64,000 nucleotides of DNA from Chryseobacterium jejuense (GTDB taxonomy: Bacteria; Bacteroidota; Bacteroidia; Flavobacteriales; Weeksellaceae). Below the pieces are notes generated by a model, which saw only the letters and a list, made by a program, of their open reading frames with translations, ran no database searches and was not told the origin of the DNA. This document shows, piece after piece, positions 57,701 to 64,000 of the stretch. Made by a program: the position numbers and the translations under genes. The DNA lies in assembly GCF_017877355.1 (NCBI RefSeq), contig NZ_JAGIPR010000004.1, positions 248,001-312,000 on the forward strand. Reading direction: 5' to 3'. The first letter of the stretch is position 1, and each line of letters starts with the position of its first letter.

Positions 57701-59798
57701 GCTTTTTTATTTCAACTTTTATATCATCCATAGGCTTTGTAAACCCATATTTATCATTTTTAGTAGCCTGTGAATATATTGAATCCGATTCTACTTTTGG
57801 TAGATCAAACTTTGATACAACATTAGGGTCATAAAAACCATAGCCATTTTCTTCAGAAAGTACGGTATTATCTCCGGATGGATTAATCTGATCCAGTAAT
57901 CCCTGCTCTCTTTCCGTTATTTTTGATCTTTCAGCATATTGTTTTGTCCAGTTGGCAATCTGAGCGGATACTCTTTTTTCTTTTTGAAGCTGAAGCATAA
58001 TATCTAATGAGGCTGCGCGTTGCTCCAGATCCCCTTTTCCCATTAATTCTTCAACTAATGGAGTAATAACATTATCATTCTGCTGAATAACAAGTTCTAT
58101 AAGTTTTTTTCGAAGGACACCTCCTTTTCTTTTAAAGAGATCAAAGAAAACCATGATTTCTTCTTTATTTAAAGGATCTTGCAGCAACACATTGATTCCC
58201 GACGCAATTAAAGCTTCTCCCCTATCTTTCAAAATCTTAAAAGCAAACTCTTTTTGAAAAGCAGTTACTTTCAATTTCTTTTTTCCTACTGCATACGACA
58301 AAGAATAACAGTAAAATTCACGTAATATATTTCGGGTTAATAACTCCCGCAATGAAAGATCAAACTGATCAAAATAAGAAAGAACAATATCAAGTTTATC
58401 ACTATCTTCTCCAACCAGATAAAACATAGACGCATACAGGTCACTTTTTTTGAATGCTGCATTCAGCCATGAGAATATTTTCCCTTCAAATTTTTTCTCT
58501 TTTATTTCTGTCTTTAATGTCAGTTCATGCAGTTTTTCAAAAAAGTCCGGATAATCTGGATTATTGATAAAGAATTTGGAATCTGTATTGTTACTTAACA
58601 GCATAGACATTGGATAGCCAGCAAAAGCTAATACTTCAATATTCCCTTCTAAAACTGCTTTATAATACAATGGCATCTGAATATAAGGATCTGCAGTTTC
58701 TATGGCAAATTTAATAGCCAGACATTTCTTCTCCACATCACCCATATCAAAAAGCTGATGCAGATAAGGAACCGTTTTTTCAACATCCTTTACCCCTTGT
58801 ACCCAAAGTGCCATATACACTTCATTATTATTCTTGCTTTTCATCGCTTCCGGAATCTCTCCCGGATTTTTAAAGTAATGGTCTGCCGATAACAGAATAT
58901 TTTTTACTACAGATTCTTTTTCTGCCTCCCAGCCCAAGCCGGTCCATGTATCTATAGCTCTTACAACAGACGAGAAACGAGTGAGCTTTTGGTCAATAAT
59001 CACATTGATCATGTACTCCAATGCACCAACACTTGTTTCATCCAAAGCCTCTAGTATGGTTTGACGTAAGCCTTCCTGTCTCTGTGCTGCCAGTAAAAGT
59101 TTTTCTACCAGTTCCCAACATTTTTTCTGTTTGCTATTGAGTAAAGCTTTAATAATATTCAGGGAAACTTTTCCTTCCGGATCTTTATTGAAAATAATAT
59201 CTTCAATCAATTGATAGATTGCTGCATTTCCAGCATCTATTGCTGCAGACCAAATGTAAAAACGACTTGAATTGTGGATAAATTCATTATCATAAATAAT
59301 CTGTTCTTCTAAAGACAAATCAAAATTCTGGTCGCCGTTATAAGAATAAATACAAGGGAATATCATTAGCTCCCGTATAAAGTTAACCTGGTTAAGCAGT
59401 ATATAATCTTCACGATGAGGAGCGCGGAAAGAACGTCTTGAATAGCTATTCTGATACATTTTGTAGGGCATCTTATTCCATGTACCTTTTACAAGTTCAG
59501 CATTTTCTCCAAAGAGATAAACTAATAAGTTATAGTAATCCTGATCTTCCCAAATATCAGGTTTGATATATTCTTTGAGTTTTTCAGCTTCTTTTGAACC
59601 TAAATTTATTCTTTCAAAATAATTAGGTTTACCCTTCAGCAATCTGCCTAATTCTGCTACTTCTTTTGTAAGGATTGGTCTATCCGGAAAAAGTGAAGAC
59701 GGAACACCCTGCTCCGAATGTTCCAATAAGTCTTTCCGCTGTTTTTCATAAAAGTTTTGAATGAGTTTTTTCGATTCTAATTTTTCTGTGATTTCCAT
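54753..59798 (-). CDS. Giant DUF4132/DUF5724-type protein
   Basis: 1681 aa, cytosolic by lack of signal or membrane segments. The first 1100 residues are a long helical solenoid (DUF5724-like). DUF4132 follows (about 1290-1470: RLTWAMETKQIQTLL, GLMIEDNGKAELVVF, MREQWTRSRKGLEEAM). The C-terminal block is strongly conserved in relatives: VAHVGSVDPEASHSSMEMR, LDNVKIEGSHVLIKG, SVHLGSAIVHQTPG, LPVHSQHRGRLFLPFADDD, SAEVLSKVLLLA. In E. coli the related YehI (MolR-type) is in an operon with a MoxR ATPase and a vWA protein; neither is near here. It lies 26 bases after a 144-aa gene. The function is unknown. Confidence 0.82.
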   Translation of the reverse strand: MEITEKLESKKLIQNFYEKQRKDLLEHSEQGVPSSLFPDRPILTKEVAELGRLLKGKPNYFERINLGSKEAEKLKEYIKPDIWEDQDYYNLLVYLFGENAELVKGTWNKMPYKMYQNSYSRRSFRAPHREDYILLNQVNFIRELMIFPCIYSYNGDQNFDLSLEEQIIYDNEFIHNSSRFYIWSAAIDAGNAAIYQLIEDIIFNKDPEGKVSLNIIKALLNSKQKKCWELVEKLLLAAQRQEGLRQTILEALDETSVGALEYMINVIIDQKLTRFSSVVRAIDTWTGLGWEAEKESVVKNILLSADHYFKNPGEIPEAMKSKNNNEVYMALWVQGVKDVEKTVPYLHQLFDMGDVEKKCLAIKFAIETADPYIQMPLYYKAVLEGNIEVLAFAGYPMSMLLSNNTDSKFFINNPDYPDFFEKLHELTLKTEIKEKKFEGKIFSWLNAAFKKSDLYASMFYLVGEDSDKLDIVLSYFDQFDLSLRELLTRNILREFYCYSLSYAVGKKKLKVTAFQKEFAFKILKDRGEALIASGINVLLQDPLNKEEIMVFFDLFKRKGGVLRKKLIELVIQQNDNVITPLVEELMGKGDLEQRAASLDIMLQLQKEKRVSAQIANWTKQYAERSKITEREQGLLDQINPSGDNTVLSEENGYGFYDPNVVSKFDLPKVESDSIYSQATKNDKYGFTKPMDDIKVEIKKLNDLFLQYKDHEYESDEWDGSITTLLMGNTFRQIKRNTEGFTKEQLAANYPLHEVWEQWYLNSGLQPRDLFLLTLAESCDRKIFRDFMEDYVFYYKDLLINPMKGRFAWENPIIIILNSLKEKFIFEERIDFALDAASTLFANLPESVINYKGKDSNDYYYQDQGNGWQKLDFFMPFLYAIPRVGLTDEQHIKQWNLYRWMQYNGLKENISKSVPNFYFFCKAYELKLITKEELYEGILTADSAIRELTTVKTNYYNKEKYLELFPFLRPMITEIQDKFLDIELIRGDSNTAVSHFVQQFQTIYGANRFAQILKALGKSGLYANYIYNYGNESMTKQKLFSKLISECYPLESDTQKVFDEIMKKEKISELRLIQAAVYAPQWQPLVSSYLGWKGLDSAIWWMHAHTKTGAYEEQNAKLESEVAKYSSVDIQEFKDGAVDKDWFTKANKELGKARWEMLYESAKYISDGNGHRRARLYSDTLSGSLKIKEVTAKVKEKRDQDYLRVYGLVPLSKTNPEKDVLSRYEYIQQFKKESREFGSMKQSSEALAIRVALENLARNAGYPDPIRLTWAMETKQIQTLLSKETQVTIDGVTVGLMIEDNGKAELVVFRDDKQLKSIPPKIKKDKAIVELTNNRKIMREQWTRSRKGLEEAMIRGDEFFLKEIKTLFEHPVIVKHLDKLVFISNDDKIGFYHDGSLVNVHGEIQELNKDNTLRVAHCVDLYEHSVWSEYQHHCFKEKLIQPFKQIFRELYVPTPDELKEKSISRRYAGHQIQPKQTLALLKTRGWKVDYEEGLQKVYHKEGFQVKLYAMADWFSPADIESPTLETIEFHSLKDYKNIPFEEINPRLFSEVMRDVDLVVSVAHVGSVDPEASHSSMEMRAVLMKETARLFKLDNVKIEGSHVLIKGQMAEYSVHLGSAIVHQTPGRYLSILPVHSQHRGRLFLPFADDDPKSAEVLSKVLLLAKDNEIQDPTILSQIKREYV

Positions 59799-59824
59799 GT
59801 ATTTTGTTTGTTAATATAGTTTGA

Positions 59825-60259
59825 TTACCAATAACTGCCTGCAAGAAATGCAAGCCTGATAAAGGTAAATGGGTGTTGTAGATTCAAATCTATTGTTTGG
59901 TCAAGGCTTTCAAGTTGTTCATCATGATAAAAAACCGCGAACATCCCATCTTCAAATGCCTGAATGGCATTATCCTTTGCTTTTTGCACGTCTGCTTTTT
60001 TAAGGTTATAAATACTTCCAAAGCCTACCTTACCGGTATCTGTAAGAATGTTCAGATAATTATATGCTGGATTTTTAGGAAAATCTTCATCTTCAACGTC
60101 AAATGATTTGGCATTAAACTCTGCGACCTGCTGCTCAACGATTAGCTTTAATAAATTTTCTAAAGAGATAACTGAATCTTCGTAAGCGATTTCAATTTTT
60201 TGTTCCGAAAGAACAGGATGCTTCCTGCCCAACTGTTTTACAGTGACTTTTATATCCAT
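59825..60259 (-). CDS. 144-aa protein paired with the DUF4132 giant
   Basis: I do not recognise a family. It has no signal peptide or membrane segment. The start is beta-strand-rich (MDIKVTVKQLGRKHPVLSEQ), the middle helical (SLENLLKLIVEQQVAEFNAK), and the end has SLDQTIDLNLQHPFTFIRLA. It is upstream of the 1681-aa gene by 26 bases on the same strand, without a terminator between, so the two are very likely one operon and may form a complex. A beta-grasp-like start is possible but only a guess from strand spacing. Confidence 0.65.
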   Translation of the reverse strand: MDIKVTVKQLGRKHPVLSEQKIEIAYEDSVISLENLLKLIVEQQVAEFNAKSFDVEDEDFPKNPAYNYLNILTDTGKVGFGSIYNLKKADVQKAKDNAIQAFEDGMFAVFYHDEQLESLDQTIDLNLQHPFTFIRLAFLAGSYW

Positions 60260-60415
60260 ATTTGAACTTAGTGTGTTTAAATATAGTGAAATTTAAAAAT
60301 CATATTGTATCAAATTGAGTTTTTATGACGAATATCAAGAAAAGCAGTGAAAATTTTCAATCTGATCGTTTTAATAGTATCTTTTAGCTAAAACCTTTTA
60401 AAGACTTATTATATT

Positions 60416-60438
60416 AAAAAAACGGGCAAAAGCCCGTT
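60416..60438 (-). terminator. Terminator of the 765-aa secreted protein gene
   Basis: Stem AACGGGC/GCCCGTT with loop AAAA, followed on the minus strand by a T run. Confidence 0.85.
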
Positions 60439-60482
60439 CCAATTGATATTATTATATATTTTACACTTCCGCTGATAGCGAA

Positions 60483-62780
60483 TCATGGCTTCAGAAAACT
60501 AAATAACTGGCTTGGAAGTTCATCCTGACAAGGATCTGAATTTTTATTTTCTCTACTACTATTATTTTCATTATTTACAACCTTGGTAGAAGAAAACATA
60601 ACGATACCACCATCTTTTCTAAGGGTAACCAATTCTTCATTTTTGGAGCTTGAATCAAACTTCCCCAAACACATAATATTATCCTCAATCTGCATAATAG
60701 GAAAGTTTTCAGCACCATCATTAGATAAACCATTTCCATTTAACTGAAAGACCCTATAGAACCCATCAAAATTCCTCTGAGCAACAATTTCTCCCACTCC
60801 ATCACCATCAAGGTCTCCTACAGCTAGTCCCTTCCAATCTGAATCTGGGCCCCATTCCGTAGATTTGGCAATTTCTGTCAATACACCATTATCATCTACA
60901 TCATAAACATGTATCCCATTATACAAAGAATCAGCAGCTCCAGCATCAACAAGCAATACGATCTCATCTTTTGCATCACTATCAAGATTACCAGATGCAA
61001 TTGCTTTGATTTTAGAATTTGCCGACAAATTGAGGGGATTAGCATGAACTAATTGAGGGCTTGTTCCATTAAACTGGTAGACAAAAATTTCTTTATCAAA
61101 ATTCCTAACTGCAATAAAATCATCTTTACCCCCACTGATAAAATTTCCGGCGGTAATACCCGCCCATTCCGATTGGGCTCCATATCCTGTATATCTGGCC
61201 TGTTCGACTAGGCTGTTATTTTCAATTTTTAAAACATAAAAACCATTTTCATTAGCATCTGCATGATCATTTAATGCAATAATCTCACTTTTACTGTCTC
61301 CAAAAAAGTCCCCTGCAGCCAGACCTTTCCAATTATTGGAACCACTGTATATTTTATTGTTGGTAACCGGACGAAAACCTTTATTATAAGGTTCCAAAGT
61401 TTCCATCATCCCATCAATACTTCTGATAACCACAAATTCTTCTTCATTATCTCCATCAAAATTGCCCTTCGCAACTCCTCTCCAATCAGAATTTCTTCCA
61501 TATTTATGGTCGGTATTGACAGGTACAATTAAATTTTCAAAATTTGACATTAGTGCCAATGTTATAGAAGATTCATCTACAGTTATACTGTCATAATAAT
61601 GTTTAGCAGCCTGCAGATCAGCTACCGTCTGATACAACGTTTGATCATCATATTCTGATAAATAAAGCCACATATAAGCAGGATAGGTTCCGTATCTGGG
61701 ACGAGTAGGTGGATTTGGCGGTACTATTTCATCATCCTTTATATCCCAGTTTTCGTCATTATAGTTGACTCCGTTTTTTATGACTAAAGGAGATATATAG
61801 ATATCTTTTGTAAACGTTTTATAATAAGCTTCCATATCAGAAGTGGTGTAAATAGGAATTCCATCTTTTACAATACCATACTTATGACATTCGTAAGGGA
61901 AACTTGCCGTCAGATTAGCATGGGATACATCTTCCCGTAAATCATCAAACTTCCAATAGGTCCAGATATTTGAACCCAGAAGAGGATTAAAATGGGTATT
62001 AGATTTTATAAAGTTGGCAATTTGATTAAGCTGTGTCACATAAATACTATCCTTTGTTGCTCTAAACATATGTACCAGTACTCTTCCAGCAGAGCTTTGC
62101 ATATTAAAGGGTAAAATTACATTCGGATAATTTAATTCATCGGGTGCATTTCGCTCCTTATAATAGCCTATACGATCGCTAGAATTAGGAATAGGTTCAG
62201 TATGCCATTGATCTTTGTGATAAAAAAGTGTTTCTTTTATCCGTTGTATAAGATCATCTGCAATAGCATTATAGTTCATCCCATAATAACGGCTACCTGC
62301 AACTGTGTCTGCAACTAAACTTTGAAGTGATTGGTCATTTTTAATTATTCCAGCAAATTTAGCCATGGGATACATGATATTAGTGCTATGAACCAAGTGG
62401 GAATAAGCTTTTCCTGAATCCGCCTTTTTATTATAATGATTATTTGACCAAGCCGCACCTAAGTTTCCTTGATGATCGTAGATTGGAGCCAGACCAATCT
62501 GATGTCTAAGATCATTCCTTCTGCTGATAGTATTTCCCATACATTTTATTAGCGTTTCTGCATATGGCTTTTCTTTAGTTTTTTCATACATCAATACCAA
62601 CGCTTCCATATGAGCAGGCACAGCCCATGCAAACTCAAGTTGGTTTGAACTGCCTGAACTACTCAACCATATATTGAACCCCTTAGCATCAAACATGCGT
62701 TTGTAATAGGACTGGGGACTCGACTGAGAATAAAATTTCATTGCCAATAAGACAATAATGATTGTAAAAAGTTTTTTCAT
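60483..62780 (-). CDS. Secreted alpha-barrel plus FG-GAP/VCBS-type repeat protein
   Basis: 765 aa with a signal peptide (MKKLFTIIIVLLAMKFYS, then QSSPQ). The N-terminal part (about 20-410) is helical with repeated aromatic patches (AWAVPAHMEALVLMYEKT, WSNNHYNKKADSGKAYSHLV, ASFPYECHKYGI). This suggests an alpha/alpha barrel of the kind found in glycan lyases, epimerases and hydrolases. From about 430 there are six repeats of the type DWRGVAKGNFDGDNEEEFVV (others at about 483, 538, 590, 648 and 700), like FG-GAP/VCBS calcium-binding repeats of a beta propeller. There is no T9SS sorting domain; the end (CQDELPSQLFSFLKP) is atypical. The substrate is unknown. Confidence 0.75.
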   Translation of the reverse strand: MKKLFTIIIVLLAMKFYSQSSPQSYYKRMFDAKGFNIWLSSSGSSNQLEFAWAVPAHMEALVLMYEKTKEKPYAETLIKCMGNTISRRNDLRHQIGLAPIYDHQGNLGAAWSNNHYNKKADSGKAYSHLVHSTNIMYPMAKFAGIIKNDQSLQSLVADTVAGSRYYGMNYNAIADDLIQRIKETLFYHKDQWHTEPIPNSSDRIGYYKERNAPDELNYPNVILPFNMQSSAGRVLVHMFRATKDSIYVTQLNQIANFIKSNTHFNPLLGSNIWTYWKFDDLREDVSHANLTASFPYECHKYGIVKDGIPIYTTSDMEAYYKTFTKDIYISPLVIKNGVNYNDENWDIKDDEIVPPNPPTRPRYGTYPAYMWLYLSEYDDQTLYQTVADLQAAKHYYDSITVDESSITLALMSNFENLIVPVNTDHKYGRNSDWRGVAKGNFDGDNEEEFVVIRSIDGMMETLEPYNKGFRPVTNNKIYSGSNNWKGLAAGDFFGDSKSEIIALNDHADANENGFYVLKIENNSLVEQARYTGYGAQSEWAGITAGNFISGGKDDFIAVRNFDKEIFVYQFNGTSPQLVHANPLNLSANSKIKAIASGNLDSDAKDEIVLLVDAGAADSLYNGIHVYDVDDNGVLTEIAKSTEWGPDSDWKGLAVGDLDGDGVGEIVAQRNFDGFYRVFQLNGNGLSNDGAENFPIMQIEDNIMCLGKFDSSSKNEELVTLRKDGGIVMFSSTKVVNNENNSSRENKNSDPCQDELPSQLFSFLKP

Positions 62781-63003
62781 AATAATTAGTTTTTGAAGCG
62801 AAGTAGTTTAAAAAGATATGATCTCATGATTAGTCAACCAAATATAAAAGTTTTGATGACTATATCCAGAATCTGTTTAAAGAATTACGAAAAAACCATT
62901 TTCCACCTATGACCTGAAGAATATAAGCGAAGCAAGGGAAAAAGTTATTATGAAAAAAGGGAAAAAAAAGAAATATTTTTTACTCAAACTGGTATAAAAT
63001 AAA

Positions 63004-63030
63004 AAAGTACACTTTCAAAAAGTGTACTTT
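63004..63030 (-). terminator. Terminator of tRNA-His
   Basis: Stem AAAGTACACTT/AAGTGTACTTT with a 5-base loop and flanking A/T runs, 6 bases past the 3' end of the tRNA. Confidence 0.85.
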
Positions 63031-63035
63031 CTTTG

Positions 63036-63110
<75 letters not shown>

Positions 63111-63145
63111 GTTTTCTGAGTGCAAATATAGGACAATTTCCTCAA

Positions 63146-63865
63146 CTACCAAACAATTCCGTCAAAATTTTTCAAAGAAATTAATCTTTCTGACGTAAAT
63201 CCCTCAGCATAAGTAACTCCCGATAATCGACCTAAATCCTGGGCACGGTACGTTAAACTTTCAAAAAAGTCTTTTGTAGTAATTGGGGTTTGAGGTTCCT
63301 TAGAAGTTGGGTCATAAAACTGAGTTTTATAAGCCATACATGAAGCAATCTTTTTATCCAGGAACTCTGAAATGTCTATAACGAACTCCGGTTTGATATC
63401 TTTCCACTGAATATAGTGAAAAACATGCTTGGGTCTCCACACTTCCTGAGTTTCTCCCTCCACTACCGTCTCAATTTTTCTCAGCCCGGACAAAAAGCAC
63501 GCATCTGATACTAATTTCGCTCCTTTTGCATGGTCTGGATGTCTATCGTCAATTGCATTAGCTAAGACGATTTCCGGCCTGTATTTGCGGATCATTTTTA
63601 CAATCCTCATTTGGTATTCTTCAGAATTTACCAAAAATCCATCTTTCATTCCCAGGTTCTCTCTTGCGGAGAGCCCAAGGATTTTTGCAGCATCTGCCGC
63701 TTCTGATTTTCTTGTTTCATCTGTACCTCTTGTTCCGAGTTCTCCTCTTGTGAGATCTACCACAACACATTTTTTTCCCTCAGCAACCATTTTGGCAATT
63801 GTTCCTCCGCATCCCAATTCTACATCATCAGGATGTGCACCAAAAGCAAGTATATCTGTTTTCAT
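63146..63865 (-). CDS. bshB1: Bacillithiol biosynthesis deacetylase BshB1
   Basis: 239 aa, PIG-L/LmbE fold. It removes the acetyl group from N-acetylglucosaminyl-malate in bacillithiol synthesis, a low-molecular-weight thiol found in Bacilli and many Bacteroidota. The zinc and catalytic residues lie in AFGAHPDDVELGCGGT and in the later DDRHPDHAKGA. Other family features are LTRGELGTRGT and QDLGRLSGVTYAEGF. It is close upstream of tRNA-His on the minus strand, 35 bases apart. Confidence 0.94.
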   Translation of the reverse strand: MKTDILAFGAHPDDVELGCGGTIAKMVAEGKKCVVVDLTRGELGTRGTDETRKSEAADAAKILGLSARENLGMKDGFLVNSEEYQMRIVKMIRKYRPEIVLANAIDDRHPDHAKGAKLVSDACFLSGLRKIETVVEGETQEVWRPKHVFHYIQWKDIKPEFVIDISEFLDKKIASCMAYKTQFYDPTSKEPQTPITTKDFFESLTYRAQDLGRLSGVTYAEGFTSERLISLKNFDGIVW

Positions 63866-63870
63866 AGTAT

Positions 63871-63878
63871 CAAAGATA
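63871..63878 (-). promoter_or_regulatory. Promoter -7 element of bshB1
   Basis: TATCTTTG on the minus strand fits TAnnTTTG, 5 bases upstream of the ATG (start at 63865), implying an almost leaderless message. Confidence 0.5.
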
Positions 63879-63890
63879 AGGTTTAAAATA

Positions 63891-63923
63891 AAAACTTCCC
63901 AAACATTACGAATGGGAAGTTTT
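63891..63923 (-). terminator. Terminator of the gene at the right edge
   Basis: Stem AAAACTTCCCA/TGGGAAGTTTT with an 11-base loop, followed on the minus strand by TATTTTAAA. Confidence 0.78.
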
Positions 63924-63947
63924 AATATCTATAATTTAAATTTTAAA

Positions 63948-64000
63948 TTACTTGTTGATCTCTGCGTTTAATTTTACAGCATCCTGATAAGTTGGATCTA
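63948..64000 (-). CDS. 3' end of a gene running off the window
   Basis: The last 17 codons on the minus strand read DPTYQDAVKLNAEINK then stop, followed by a terminator 25 bases on. The rest lies beyond the window. The fragment fits a helical repeat protein but is too short to name. Confidence 0.5.
   Translation of the reverse strand, partial: DPTYQDAVKLNAEINK

Overview
The window comes from the chromosome of a Chryseobacterium-like member of the Flavobacteriia (Bacteroidota). The evidence is an AT-rich genome, TAnnTTTG-type -7 promoter elements in front of many genes, two giant secreted proteins with type IX secretion (T9SS) C-terminal sorting domains, a bacillithiol biosynthesis gene, the small ribosomal protein THX, and several families largely restricted to Bacteroidota (IPExxxVDY, DUF2480, DUF6048, DUF6452, PUR-type DUF3276). 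I see no prophage, CRISPR array, plasmid functions or rRNA.

Layout. 1-3.4 kb is a decayed region: a secreted surface protein, a remnant of an IS982-family transposase, and a broken AraC regulator that carries a perfect 25-bp inverted repeat. 3.4-7.7 kb is a core operon (acpP, fabF, rnc, an IPExxxVDY protein, pyk), closed by a bidirectional terminator. 7.8-12.7 kb (minus strand) joins histidine degradation genes (hutI, hutG) with a DUF695 protein and a succinate-semialdehyde-type dehydrogenase. 12.9-16.1 kb (plus) carries ruvB, a PaiB-like flavoprotein, a metallo-beta-lactamase-fold hydrolase and coaE.

16.2-26.7 kb (minus) holds two giant secreted paralogues. One begins with a metzincin protease domain, the other with adhesin-like domains, and both continue with the same order of FN3 and GEVED domains and a T9SS tail. 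27.3-31.6 kb (minus) has the DUF6452/DUF6048 envelope pair, an RlmD/RumA-type rRNA methyltransferase and a thioredoxin-fold lipoprotein that has lost its CxxC. 31.9-35.4 kb is the succinate dehydrogenase operon sdhCAB, followed by a ComEC-type DNA channel, a GH99-like glycosidase and lpxB.

39.8-46.8 kb contains DUF2480 and DUF937 proteins, an unlisted THX gene, a MATE exporter, aspS, a small membrane protein and purA. 47-54.6 kb has a Crp/Fnr regulator, an MscS channel, a short-chain dehydrogenase, a nusB/DUF1573/yajC operon, an ABC exporter and a PUR-domain protein. 54.7-62.8 kb (minus) holds a two-gene unit of a 144-aa unknown protein plus a 1681-aa DUF4132/DUF5724-type giant, then a 765-aa secreted alpha-barrel/FG-GAP-type protein. 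The window ends with tRNA-His, bshB1 and the last codons of another gene.

Most of the window is ordinary housekeeping. The parts that deserve a second look are the decayed AraC/IS982 region with its palindrome, the twin T9SS giants, the redox-dead thioredoxin lipoprotein, the DUF4132 module, and several families of degenerate intergenic repeats.
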